Notes: generated by a model not told the origin, from the letters alone. A DNA stretch of 13,451 bases from an uncultured Eggerthella sp. (GCA_900551155.1 URVA01000032.1:1-13451), one strand, 5' to 3'. Positions 1-7,238 are shown, numbered from the stretch's first letter. Numbers and translations: made by a program.

Positions 1-153
1 GAAGCGCCTTCTTTTGAAAAGACGCTTTATTCTAGCTGTTACTCTACCAAAACGAAGACTTACTATTTTCAAAGGTATGAAGATCTACAAAATACTGCAG
101 TATGTTTGGATAAGATTACGGATGAGGTAGCAGTTCCGTTTTATGCCAGCTAG
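1..153 (+). CDS. Choloylglycine hydrolase family protein, C-terminal fragment (partial, 5' end outside window)
   Basis: An open frame runs from base 1 to a TAG at 151-153 and encodes 50 residues with no start inside the window. The motif TLYSSCYSTKTKTYYFQRYE resembles the last strands of choloylglycine (linear amide C-N) hydrolases, where an S-C-Y/N stretch is followed by a YY-aromatic strand and a 'Y-(D/E)N' turn. Family members are N-terminal-nucleophile amidases that split conjugated bile salts or penicillin V. The catalytic N-terminal cysteine lies upstream and cannot be seen, so bile salt hydrolase and penicillin acylase activity cannot be told apart. The frame runs on past the recognisable strands for only about 16 residues. 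The next gene (minus strand) ends 84 bp away. I see no clear hairpin terminator in the gap, only two AGTGATTA copies (200-207 and 213-220). The family call is from memory of motifs. Confidence 0.6.
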   Translation, partial: EAPSFEKTLYSSCYSTKTKTYYFQRYEDLQNTAVCLDKITDEVAVPFYAS

Positions 154-237
154 AACTTTGTTGTAGTCTGCGAACCTAACGCTCAAAACGTGCCAAGCAA
201 GTGATTATGTAAAGTGATTACTGTAATGTAGTGCGGA

Positions 238-1002
238 TTACACACCGCGTAAAGCGGTTTTTGGAAGGATTGCCTGCAGGGTAGGCAGTAGTGATCGTAA
301 TTCATCTTCATTCCATGGCGTAAAAACCCCTTCTCCTGCAAAAACCGTTTCAGAATCAACGAATTGCTGAATAAACCAAGCGACATTGCTTAGGGGATAT
401 GCATTCTTGTTTGCAAGGCCAGCAATCCAATGTGCGGTTTCAAGAAGGAAGTCTTTCGTATGGAGTTCGTTTAGAACGGTGGTGCGAAATTCGAAAGGAA
501 TTGTGCCCTGCAGCAACAAAGACATACTTTTTTCTATTGGCTGAATTTCAAAGTTGCATTTAGATGAAGCGTCATTGGTTGCATCGAATCCGACCGTCTC
601 TGCGTAGTAGGCGGGGGAGTTCTTTACATCCATTGCAACATAATCAATGAGAGCATTTTCTAGCAAATACTGCAAAATGGCAGGGTGCGACCCGTTAGTG
701 TCCAGCTTAACAAGGAATCCAAGATCTTTAATGCGCTTGCAAAAATTCGCTAGGTCATGTTGAAGAGTGGGCTCGCCTCCCGTGATACAAATGCCGTCAA
801 GAAGACCTTGGCGCTTCTTTAAGAATGTAAAGAATTCTTCTTCTGGCAGAAGCATTGGAGAAGGTTTATCGCTCGCAGGTATTACCAAATCCGCATTATG
901 GCAAAACGGGCAGCGGAAATTACATCCAAGCGTAAAAACGGTGGCAGCTGTTTTGCTAGGGTAATCCAGAAGGGTAAGTTTTTGTAAACCAGCGATCTTC
1001 AT
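238..1002 (-). CDS. nrdG: Anaerobic ribonucleoside-triphosphate reductase activating protein (radical SAM)
   Basis: This radical-SAM enzyme uses S-adenosylmethionine and a 4Fe-4S cluster to install the glycyl radical on NrdD. The cluster motif CNFRCPFC (Cys27, Cys31, Cys34) is followed by GGEP at residues 75-78, which binds the SAM amino group, and by a DTNG strand at 101-104. At 254 residues it is longer than the roughly 150-175-residue E. coli-type NrdG. It resembles the longer activase type that opens with 'GLQKLTLLDYP-K', so the ATG at 1002 fits the family start. There is no convincing Shine-Dalgarno site in front of it, and the upstream bases read TCCGCGCC. The gene diverges from nrdD across a 342-bp region rather than following it in an operon, so the two may share regulation from that gap. 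The pairing with nrdD supports the call. Confidence 0.9.
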   Translation of the reverse strand: MKIAGLQKLTLLDYPSKTAATVFTLGCNFRCPFCHNADLVIPASDKPSPMLLPEEEFFTFLKKRQGLLDGICITGGEPTLQHDLANFCKRIKDLGFLVKLDTNGSHPAILQYLLENALIDYVAMDVKNSPAYYAETVGFDATNDASSKCNFEIQPIEKSMSLLLQGTIPFEFRTTVLNELHTKDFLLETAHWIAGLANKNAYPLSNVAWFIQQFVDSETVFAGEGVFTPWNEDELRSLLPTLQAILPKTALRGV

Positions 1003-1090
1003 GGCGCGGATATTAGCACATAACAGGTGCGATTCTCGTCATATCTGGGTGAAGTTAGTCTATCTTTCGGTGGTCAGTGTTTTTAATTAC

Positions 1091-1119
1091 TTGTTAACAT
1101 CTTATCAACACGGTATACA
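1091..1119 (+). promoter_or_regulatory. Predicted sigma-70-type promoter of nrdD
   Basis: A -35-like TTGTTA (1091-1096) and a -10-like TATACA (1114-1119) are separated by exactly 17 bp and point toward nrdD. Each matches four of six consensus bases. The -10 element overlaps the first NrdR-box-like site, the geometry expected for repression. Transcription would start near 1126, leaving a leader of about 220 nt before the nrdD start codon. A weaker -10-like TATAAA at 1263-1268 could be a second, closer promoter, but it has no good -35. Confidence 0.5.
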
Positions 1120-1132
1120 CAATATATAGTGG
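1117..1132 (+). promoter_or_regulatory. NrdR box 1 (operator)
   Basis: The 16-bp site ACACAATATATAGTGG matches the recognised NrdR-box pattern acaCwAtATaTwGtgt at 15 of 16 positions, including the whole core. NrdR is an ATP-cone zinc repressor that shuts off ribonucleotide reductase genes when dATP is high. The site overlaps the predicted nrdD -10 element. Its position between divergent nrdG and nrdD suggests it may act on both. Confidence 0.8.
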
Positions 1133-1148
1133 TTCAACTTTTACCGAA

Positions 1149-1164
1149 TACCTATATATTCCAA
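1149..1164 (+). promoter_or_regulatory. NrdR box 2 (operator, degenerate)
   Basis: The core CTATATATTC (1152-1161) matches nine of ten positions of the NrdR-box core. The flanks are poor. It starts 32 bp after the core of box 1, about three helical turns. NrdR boxes typically come as pairs an integral number of turns apart, and that spacing is the main reason for the call. Confidence 0.6.
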
Positions 1165-1344
1165 TTTGTGTATTGAAGGCCTGCCAGTATACGGGTAAGG
1201 TGTAGAGGCACGCAAGGGGAGTGGGACCTTTTTTGAAGTCTTTCGATTAATGAAGGTGCCGCTATAAAACCACTCGCTTAGCGTTTATTTGGTTTGTTTT
1301 CGTTAGCAAAGTAGTTCTAGCAAAACCCAGTTTAGGAGAGCAGT
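1165..1344 (+). other. Long nrdD leader with possible alternative RNA helices
   Basis: The stretch between the NrdR-like boxes and nrdD holds no gene. In the transcript, GAGTGG (1219-1224) can pair with CCACTC (1270-1275) around ACCTT (1226-1230) paired with AAGGT (1253-1257). Alternatively GGCAC (1207-1211) can pair with GTGCC (1256-1260), which excludes the ACCTT/AAGGT helix. A small CGC-TTA-GCG hairpin lies at 1275-1283. It matches no riboswitch class I can name. The structure is a by-eye suggestion without energy calculation. The Shine-Dalgarno site AGGAG is at 1334-1338. Confidence 0.3.
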
Positions 1345-3894
1345 ATGTATCAGGTTCAAAAGCGCGACGGCAAAATCGCAGATTTTGACGTTACGAAAAT
1401 CACTGCTGCTATTTCAAAGGCGTTTGACGCTCTTGAAAAGCAGTACCATCCTTCAACGATCGATTTGCTTGGCCTTAACGTAACCGCTCATTTTGAGCCA
1501 AAAGTTAAAGACGGCATCGTTTCGGTTGAGGATATTCAGGACAGTGTTGAAGAAGTACTTTCCAATGCTGGTTATGCTGATGTTGCCAAGGCCTATATTC
1601 TTTATCGTAAGCAGCGTGAAAATGTGCGTAATGCTAAGGCAACGCTTTTGGACTACAAAGCGCTTGTTGATAGCTACCTAAAGGTAGAAGACTGGCGTGT
1701 AAAGGAAAATTCCACCGTCACCTATTCTGTTGGTGGACTTATTCTTTCTAATTCTGGTGCTATTACGGCAAACTACTGGCTCTCTGAAGTATATGATCGC
1801 GAAATTGCAGATGCTCACCGCAACGCTGAAATGCATATCCACGACCTGTCTATGCTTACCGGTTATTGCGCTGGCTGGTCTTTAAAGCAGCTTATTCAAG
1901 AAGGCCTAGGCGGCATTCCTGGCAAAGTAACCTCAAAACCTGCAAGCCATCTTTCCAGCCTTTGCAACCAGATGGTGAACTTCTTGGGCATTATGCAAAA
2001 TGAATGGGCTGGTGCGCAGGCGTTTTCGAGCTTCGACACCTATTTGGCTCCTTTTGTACGCACGGATAATTTAACCTACAAGGAAGTAAAACAGTGTGTT
2101 GAATCATTCGTGTTTGGTGTTAATACGCCAAGTCGTTGGGGAACTCAGGCGCCCTTCTCTAACATTACGCTTGACTGGGTTTGCCCACCCGATTTGAAAG
2201 ATCAGCCTGCTATTGTTGGTGGCGTCGAGCAGGACTTTACTTACGGTGAATGCCAGCATGAAATGGATATGGTAAACAAGGCCTTTATTGAGGTAATGAT
2301 CGAAGGCGATGCGAATGGTCGCGGCTTCCAATATCCAATTCCAACCTATTCTATTACGAGCGATTTTGATTGGTCGGAAACGGAAAATAACAAACTCTTG
2401 TTTGAAATGACCTCGAAGTATGGCACTCCGTATTTCAGCAACTACATTAATTCCGATATGGAGCCATCCGATGTTCGTTCGATGTGTTGCCGTTTGCGTC
2501 TTGATCTTCGTGAACTTCGCAAGAAGTCAGGTGGCTTCTTTGGCAGTGGCGAATCCACAGGATCAGTAGGTGTGGTTACTATCAATATGCCTCGTCTTGC
2601 GTATCAATCTGAAAATGAAGCAGATTTCTACGCTCGTCTTGATCATTTGATGGACTTGGCAGCTCGTTCACTGAAGACTAAGCGTACGGTTATTACTAAG
2701 TTTCTTGAAGCTGGTTTGTATCCATATACGAAGCGTTATTTAGGTACGTTCGATAACCACTTCAGCACTATTGGTTTGGTTGGCATGAATGAAGCTTGCC
2801 TGAATGCGAAGTGGTTGCGTGAAGATTTAACTCAAGCGGGAGCTCAGCAGTTCACCAAAGATGTTTTGAATCATATGCGTGAGCGCCTGAGTGATTACCA
2901 GGAAAAATATGGCGATCTGTACAACTTGGAAGCAACTCCTGCTGAATCTACAACGTATCGTTTCGCAAAGCACGACAAGGAAGCATTCTCTGACATCATT
3001 ACTGCTAACGATAACGGCACGCCTTATTACACTAATAGTTCTCATTTGCCTGTTGGTTTTACTGAAGATATCTTTAGCGCGCTCGATGTTCAGGATGAAT
3101 TGCAGACGCTTTATACCTCAGGTACGGTGTTCCATGCATTCTTAGGCGAAAAGCTTCCCGACTGGAAGGCGGCAGCAACGCTTGTTCGCAAGATTGCTGA
3201 AAATTACAAGCTTCCATATTACACTATTTCGCCTACGTATTCGGTGTGCAAGAATCACGGATACATTGCGGGTGAGGTATATGAATGTCCTTGCTGCCAC
3301 GAAAAGACCGAGGTATACAGCCGCATTACGGGCTACTATCGTCCAGTTCAGAACTGGAACGATGGTAAGAGCCAGGAATTCAAGGACCGTAAAGTCTACG
3401 ATGTAGAAGCATCCAAGTTTGCTAAGAGCAGTGCTGCTATGGCATCTCTGGTAGAGCAGACTGCTCGTGCTGCTTCTGCAGTTCCGACTGATCGTGGCGC
3501 TCAGACTGGAGATGCGGCAACAGAAGCTGCGCAAGGTGCGGAGCAGGAAGCTGCTAAACAGGAACCCACTGAATCGAAAGCCGCTGAACAAGTGGCGGCG
3601 CCTGCAATTCAGGAAACAGAGATCCCTCTTGTAGAAGCAGCCTTGAAACCTGGTTTATATCTTGTAGTAACCCATACGTGCCCTAATTGTCATTTTGCTG
3701 CAGCGCAGTTAGATAAAGCGGGCATCCAGTATGAAACCTTATATGCAGAAGAAAACCAAGAGCTTATAAAACATTTCAACCTTATGCAGGCTCCTTCTTT
3801 AATTAAGGTTTCTTCAGCGGGAGAAGTTGAGACGTTTGGTGGGGCAGCCACAGTATTTAAGGAAATCAGCGAATTGATGGCTGTTGCTCGCTAA
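1345..3894 (+). CDS. nrdD: Anaerobic ribonucleoside-triphosphate reductase with C-terminal redoxin domain
   Basis: This class III ribonucleotide reductase reduces ribonucleoside triphosphates to deoxy forms without oxygen, using a glycyl radical. Residues 1-95 form an ATP-cone allosteric domain (VQKRDGK). The catalytic barrel follows, with Cys175 (GYCAGW), the finger-loop Cys381/Cys382 (SMCCRLRLD) and the GSVGVVTINMPR strand. A zinc site is formed by Cys635, Cys648 and Cys651, probably with Cys650 or His638. The radical site is RITGY with Gly663, followed by QNWNDGK. The reductase proper ends near 695. An Ala/Glu/Gln-rich linker (about 696-756) leads to a thioredoxin/glutaredoxin-like domain (about 757-849) with a redox CPNC (Cys779, Cys782) and a likely cis-proline at 817 (QAPSLI). 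E. coli NrdD is about 710 residues and lacks this domain. Residues 652-662 before Gly663 contain no methionine, which argues against the formate-dependent E. coli type (inference). The start is fixed by AGGAG six bases upstream. Confidence 0.96.
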   Translation: MYQVQKRDGKIADFDVTKITAAISKAFDALEKQYHPSTIDLLGLNVTAHFEPKVKDGIVSVEDIQDSVEEVLSNAGYADVAKAYILYRKQRENVRNAKATLLDYKALVDSYLKVEDWRVKENSTVTYSVGGLILSNSGAITANYWLSEVYDREIADAHRNAEMHIHDLSMLTGYCAGWSLKQLIQEGLGGIPGKVTSKPASHLSSLCNQMVNFLGIMQNEWAGAQAFSSFDTYLAPFVRTDNLTYKEVKQCVESFVFGVNTPSRWGTQAPFSNITLDWVCPPDLKDQPAIVGGVEQDFTYGECQHEMDMVNKAFIEVMIEGDANGRGFQYPIPTYSITSDFDWSETENNKLLFEMTSKYGTPYFSNYINSDMEPSDVRSMCCRLRLDLRELRKKSGGFFGSGESTGSVGVVTINMPRLAYQSENEADFYARLDHLMDLAARSLKTKRTVITKFLEAGLYPYTKRYLGTFDNHFSTIGLVGMNEACLNAKWLREDLTQAGAQQFTKDVLNHMRERLSDYQEKYGDLYNLEATPAESTTYRFAKHDKEAFSDIITANDNGTPYYTNSSHLPVGFTEDIFSALDVQDELQTLYTSGTVFHAFLGEKLPDWKAAATLVRKIAENYKLPYYTISPTYSVCKNHGYIAGEVYECPCCHEKTEVYSRITGYYRPVQNWNDGKSQEFKDRKVYDVEASKFAKSSAAMASLVEQTARAASAVPTDRGAQTGDAATEAAQGAEQEAAKQEPTESKAAEQVAAPAIQETEIPLVEAALKPGLYLVVTHTCPNCHFAAAQLDKAGIQYETLYAEENQELIKHFNLMQAPSLIKVSSAGEVETFGGAATVFKEISELMAVAR

Positions 3895-3973
3895 GCCTGC
3901 ACCATATTTAACGGGTCAGGTATTTCTCTAAATGGTAGCTCCGTTTTAGGGTAACACTTTATGACCTTTTGCG

Positions 3974-4004
3974 ACCGCGCCTCGGTAGGGGCGCGGTTTC
4001 TTTT
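3974..4004 (+). terminator. Rho-independent terminator of nrdD
   Basis: An 8-bp GC-rich perfect stem, ACCGCGCC (3974-3981) with GGCGCGGT (3990-3997), has an 8-nt loop and is followed by TTCTTTT. It lies 80 bp after the nrdD stop codon and separates it from the next gene. Confidence 0.85.
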
Positions 4005-4060
4005 GGTTACGGATTTCTTTCCGCTTATAAAACCAGCGCAGTATTTCTGGGTGTAACAGG

Positions 4061-4125
4061 TATGATGAACTGGTACGAACAAGGACTGTTGGAATGTAAA
4101 AATGCTTCCAACACTATATAGGGAG
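4061..4125 (+). promoter_or_regulatory. Possible -10 and Shine-Dalgarno site of the CmpB-like gene
   Basis: TATGAT at 4061-4066 matches five of six -10 bases, but no credible -35 sits 16-18 bp upstream. GGGAG at 4121-4125, five bases before the ATG at 4131, is a good ribosome binding site and picks that ATG over the out-of-frame ATG at 4127. Confidence 0.3.
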
Positions 4126-4130
4126 CATGC

Positions 4131-5471
4131 ATGGCAGCAATAACAAGTCCACAGCCCGAATCTGAAATGACTGCAGGATCCGAAATACTTACGTCAGGAT
4201 CAGGGATCAGTAATAAACCCGAAAACGATCTTGATCCAAATTTACTTACTCCTGAAGAAAAGAAGAAAACGCCGTTGCTGATGAAAGTGTATGGCGTCCT
4301 TTGTATTCTTGATGGTATAGCAACTATTCCAATGGGAATTATTTTCGTTGGAATGGTTTACTGGGCGCTTCAAAATCGCCCCGATTTAGTTTCGATCAGC
4401 TCTGACCCAACACTTTCAACGATTCTATCAGTCGCTTCATTCATCGTGATTATGGTGAATGCTGGATTCCTTATTGGCTTTGGTATTTCTTTGTTGAAAA
4501 ACCGACGTCGTAATGCGGCGCGATGGTCGTATATTCTTATCGTGATGACCATTTTGCGAATCTTGCTCGATATTATGTTGCAAGGTTTAGGAGAGCACCT
4601 GATTGGTCCTTCGGTTCAGCTTCTTATTCTGCTGGTTATTTCGGTTACGGTCGATCCTTCGTTGCTGGAAGAGCGTGAGCTCAAACGCAAACTGCGAAGC
4701 ATGGAAGACCGCGAGGCCATTGAGCAAGGTACTCTCGGTCGAGATCCAGAAGGTAAGGGATATATCGAACTTAACTTCTTCAATTTGTTCTGGGTTTTTG
4801 TGGTTTGCAGCGTGCTCGGCCTTATTATCGAAACGGTACAACACATGGTAGTTGTTGATCCTGGTGTGTATCAGGATCGCGCGGGCATGTTGTTTGGTCC
4901 GTTTTCTCCCATCTATGGGTTTGGCGCGGTGTTTATGACTGTTGCCCTGAACCGCTTTTATAAGAAGAATTTTGCGCTTATCTTTCTGGTTTCTGCAGTA
5001 ATTGGCGGGTTGTTTGAATTCTTTGTAAGCTGGTTTATGCAAACATCTTTCGGTGCAGTAGCTTGGGATTATACGGGTATGACTATTTTTGGAATTCCAG
5101 ATCCTATTGCAATTATTGCTGGTGGCCGAACGGCAACACCCTTTATGTGTGCGTGGGGCTTACTTGGTTTGATCTGGATCAAATTCTTATTGCCTAACAT
5201 GTTGAAGTTGATCAACTTGATTCCTTGGAAAATTCGCTATTCGTTTACTGCGATTTGTGCTGCTTTAATGCTTGTTAATGGCGCTATGACGCTGATGGCA
5301 CTTGATTGCTGGTTCCAGCGTGTTTCCAATATTCCTGAAAATGCGCCTGTAGAGCAGTTCTTTGCAAAGAATTTCGACAATGAATATATGGAAAATCGTT
5401 TCCAGAGTATGACTATTACTCCTGAAGATTCCACTCGTGTGAATCCTTCGCAGCAATCTAATACGAAATAA
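4131..5471 (+). CDS. Multi-pass membrane protein with a CmpB-like (putative ABC-transporter type IV) domain
   Basis: This 446-residue integral membrane protein has two parts. A polar N-terminus (1-48) precedes about four hydrophobic segments, near 53-80, 98-122, 131-150 and 160-175. A charged stretch (178-210) then leads to a second membrane block with segments near 216-236, 258-275, 281-303, 349-366 and 381-400. The second block carries GPFSPIYGFGAV (256-267), a WDYTGM turn, and GGRTATPFMCAWGLLGLIW, which are hallmarks of the 'putative ABC-transporter type IV' (CmpB-like, DUF1113-type) family. No ATPase gene lies beside it, and the family's transport role is unproven, so I assign no substrate. 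In usual members WDY leads fairly directly into GGR. Here about 17 residues (TIFGIPDPIAIIA) lie between, so this loop may be enlarged. It lies 118 bp before mscL on the same strand, with no hairpin between. Confidence 0.75.
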   Translation: MAAITSPQPESEMTAGSEILTSGSGISNKPENDLDPNLLTPEEKKKTPLLMKVYGVLCILDGIATIPMGIIFVGMVYWALQNRPDLVSISSDPTLSTILSVASFIVIMVNAGFLIGFGISLLKNRRRNAARWSYILIVMTILRILLDIMLQGLGEHLIGPSVQLLILLVISVTVDPSLLEERELKRKLRSMEDREAIEQGTLGRDPEGKGYIELNFFNLFWVFVVCSVLGLIIETVQHMVVVDPGVYQDRAGMLFGPFSPIYGFGAVFMTVALNRFYKKNFALIFLVSAVIGGLFEFFVSWFMQTSFGAVAWDYTGMTIFGIPDPIAIIAGGRTATPFMCAWGLLGLIWIKFLLPNMLKLINLIPWKIRYSFTAICAALMLVNGAMTLMALDCWFQRVSNIPENAPVEQFFAKNFDNEYMENRFQSMTITPEDSTRVNPSQQSNTK

Positions 5472-5589
5472 GGGTAGTTTTTCCTGGTCGTTTCATATTT
5501 TAGTTGCGGCGTTAATTTATACGAGAAAGAGATGAACTTTTTGCTAAGATAGCACGCTGGTGTTTTAAATGCGTGGAAAGACAACTTCA

Positions 5590-6078
5590 ATGAGTCTCAT
5601 CTCTGAATTTAAAGAATTTATCAACCGCGGTAACGTAATGGATATGGCTGTTGGTGTTATCATCGGCGGTGCTTTCACTACGGTAGTTACTTCTCTTACC
5701 AGTAACATTATTGATCCGCTGATCAAGCTTGCAACAGGCAGCGCTGAGGTTCCAAGCTTCTTGGCTATCGCAGTACCTGGTACCGATGTAGCTATCGACT
5801 TTTCTGCATTCATTAGTGCAGTTATCAACTTCCTTATTGTTGCAGCAGTTGTATTTGTAATTGTCAAGGCATTCAACAAGGCTCAGAACTTGGGTGCTGG
5901 TTTGACCAAGGGCATTACCAAAAAGCTTACTGGTAAAGACGGTGAAGAAGTTGAGGTAGAAATGCTTCCTCCTGTATGCCCCTTCTGCTTGGAAGAGGTT
6001 AAAGAAGGCGCTACTCGTTGCCCTCACTGCGCTGGTGAATTGCCAGAGCCTGCTGCTCCAACTCCTAAGGTTGCATAA
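5590..6078 (+). CDS. mscL: Large-conductance mechanosensitive channel MscL with C-terminal zinc ribbon
   Basis: MscL is a pentameric membrane pore that opens under membrane tension and releases solutes during osmotic downshock. The N-terminus MSLISEFKEFINRGNVMDMA is typical: an amphipathic helix, then a glycine-rich TM1 (VGVIIGGAF). TM2 is FISAVINFLIVAAVVFVIV. I start the gene at 5590 because GGAAAG lies nine bases upstream and the protein then begins as in the family. An in-frame ATG at 5569 would add MRGKTTS but has no good ribosome binding site. The protein is 162 residues against about 136 in E. coli. The extra length is a C-terminal tail with CPFC and CPHC pairs (Cys130, Cys133, Cys144, Cys147), a likely zinc ribbon where E. 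coli MscL has its helical bundle, and then a Pro/Ala-rich end. It is transcribed away from the CmpB-like gene and ends at a strong terminator. Confidence 0.95.
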   Translation: MSLISEFKEFINRGNVMDMAVGVIIGGAFTTVVTSLTSNIIDPLIKLATGSAEVPSFLAIAVPGTDVAIDFSAFISAVINFLIVAAVVFVIVKAFNKAQNLGAGLTKGITKKLTGKDGEEVEVEMLPPVCPFCLEEVKEGATRCPHCAGELPEPAAPTPKVA

Positions 6079-6109
6079 AGAGGGTTAGCACCCAAAACGT
6101 GGTGATGCA

Positions 6110-6139
6110 GGGTTATAAGAAATAGCGCAGTTATAACCC
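6110..6139 (+). repeat. Inverted repeat in the mscL 3' region
   Basis: GGGTTATAA (6110-6118) and TTATAACCC (6131-6139) are perfect 9-bp complements around a 12-nt loop. A further partial copy, TTATAACC, starts at 6140. There is no T-tract, so this is more likely a 3' stabilising hairpin than a terminator. Confidence 0.5.
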
Positions 6140-6161
6140 TTATAACCTCAATATAAACTCG

Positions 6162-6189
6162 AATAAAGCCCCAGAAATGGGGCTTTATT
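6162..6189. terminator. Bidirectional Rho-independent terminator between mscL and the HD-hydrolase gene
   Basis: A perfect 11-bp stem, AATAAAGCCCC (6162-6172) with GGGGCTTTATT (6179-6189), has a 6-nt loop. The A/T ends supply a U-rich run on either strand. It sits 84 bp after mscL and 34 bp beyond the stop codon of the convergent gene. Confidence 0.85.
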
Positions 6190-6222
6190 GTTGCTTATTG
6201 CTAACGATTTGCTTGGTTAAAC

Positions 6223-7206
6223 TTATTCAGCGATATCAAGCAAAAGACGATATTTAATAGTGTGCGTTTCAGGATAGAAACGATACTTTACTGGATCATT
6301 CGTAATTTTATAGGTGCCCATTCTGGTTAATAGCTGGAATGGGCACTTTTCTGTATAGGCAAATTTATTTGCGGTAGAAGCGCTGAAAACAATAGTTGAA
6401 TTGCCTTTTTGATAGGTCGTACTAACAGAAGTATCGTTACTTTCGTAATTAAGCAACGTGCCACCGAAGTAATACTCAGCCTCAACTTTGTCATTTTGTT
6501 CAAGGCTGACAACATCGACAGAGAAAAGATATTCAACACGGTAGTGCTGCGCATCCTGGGCTTTAATCATTTTTCTTTCCGTATGGAAAGCAAAGGGCTT
6601 GCCATTTACCTTTACCGTAAAAGAACCAACAGGGGTGCGGGCTTTGTAGACCAAATCGCCAAGAATCACCCGTGCTTCACGGTATTTCTTCAAGCGCTTA
6701 ATATCGCGCGATGAAACGATGCTTAAGCGTCCCAATTCCGAATTGTGTTTTAAATCGGCAAGCTTCACCTTGCGAGCAATGCGCGCTCCTTCGGCAACAG
6801 GATCAAGGTTTGGATTGTTTTCACCAGGATCTACCGAAGGTGCTCCTGCGTGATATAGACGCGCAAGAGCAGCATCGTGGTCATCAACGGGTTTCTTAGT
6901 GCCGTAGTCTCCATCTTGGATCGCTTGCACATAGTCAAGGTAAGGCGTTCCTTCTTCATGTGTTAAAAGCAAGATGGCATTTACAGCTGTTTCGGGAATA
7001 CCACGCGCAACAAGTTCTTCTGCGGTAATGGATGAATCTTCTAACACGTCATGAAGTAATGCAGCGCATATTTCAGCTTCCGTATCCATTTGCTCCGCCA
7101 AATGAAGAGGGTGAGCGAGGTAGGGTACTTCATTTTTATCAAGCTGATCTGTGTGAAGTTTAGCGGTAAGTTTAAGTGCTTTATTGATGGCAGGAGTGTA
7201 GAGCAT
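6223..7206 (-). CDS. HD-domain (p)ppGpp-hydrolase-like protein with unassigned C-terminal domain
   Basis: The N-terminal half resembles metal-dependent phosphohydrolases of the RelA/SpoT/MESH1 type, which remove the 3'-pyrophosphate of (p)ppGpp. His32 (AHPLHLAE), His52-Asp53 with Glu56-Asp57 (LLHDVLED) and a distal VKLADLKHN (Asp151, His154, Asn155) form the expected HD arrangement. Between the parts is an insert (about 100-138) rich in Asp, Pro and Asn. From about residue 188 to 327 is a second region with alternating hydrophobic strands and many aromatics that I do not recognise. It does not look like a synthetase, TGS or ACT domain, so this is not a full RelA/SpoT. The start at 7206 has AAGGAT seven bases upstream. 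A perfect TATAAT (7239-7244 on the minus strand) lies just ahead. The actual substrate could be another nucleotide. Confidence 0.75.
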   Translation of the reverse strand: MLYTPAINKALKLTAKLHTDQLDKNEVPYLAHPLHLAEQMDTEAEICAALLHDVLEDSSITAEELVARGIPETAVNAILLLTHEEGTPYLDYVQAIQDGDYGTKKPVDDHDAALARLYHAGAPSVDPGENNPNLDPVAEGARIARKVKLADLKHNSELGRLSIVSSRDIKRLKKYREARVILGDLVYKARTPVGSFTVKVNGKPFAFHTERKMIKAQDAQHYRVEYLFSVDVVSLEQNDKVEAEYYFGGTLLNYESNDTSVSTTYQKGNSTIVFSASTANKFAYTEKCPFQLLTRMGTYKITNDPVKYRFYPETHTIKYRLLLDIAE

Positions 7207-7238
7207 AGAGTCATCCTTAAGTAGTTTATTTTCTTGTC

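Noticed and set aside
200..220. Two AGTGATTA copies as an attachment site or CRISPR-like repeat
   Set aside because: Two 8-bp copies 13 bp apart are too short and few, with no mobile or cas genes nearby.
183..386. Small minus-strand frame overlapping the nrdG 3' end
   Set aside because: It lies largely within nrdG on the same strand in another frame, has no ribosome binding site and resembles no protein I know.
1091..1110. DnaA-box-like TTATCAACA (1102-1110) and palindrome TGTTAACA (1092-1099)
   Set aside because: One mismatch to TTATCCACA in a single site is expected by chance, and both overlap the predicted promoter. Not reported as regulation.
1200..1260. Resemblance of GTAGAGGCACGC to lysine riboswitch and of GTGGGAC to c-di-GMP riboswitch fragments
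   Set aside because: Only short pieces match, the order and the other conserved cores are missing, and nrdD is not a usual target for either.
5569..5589. Seven-residue N-terminal extension of MscL
   Set aside because: No good ribosome binding site at 5569; the family start with GGAAAG upstream is at 5590.
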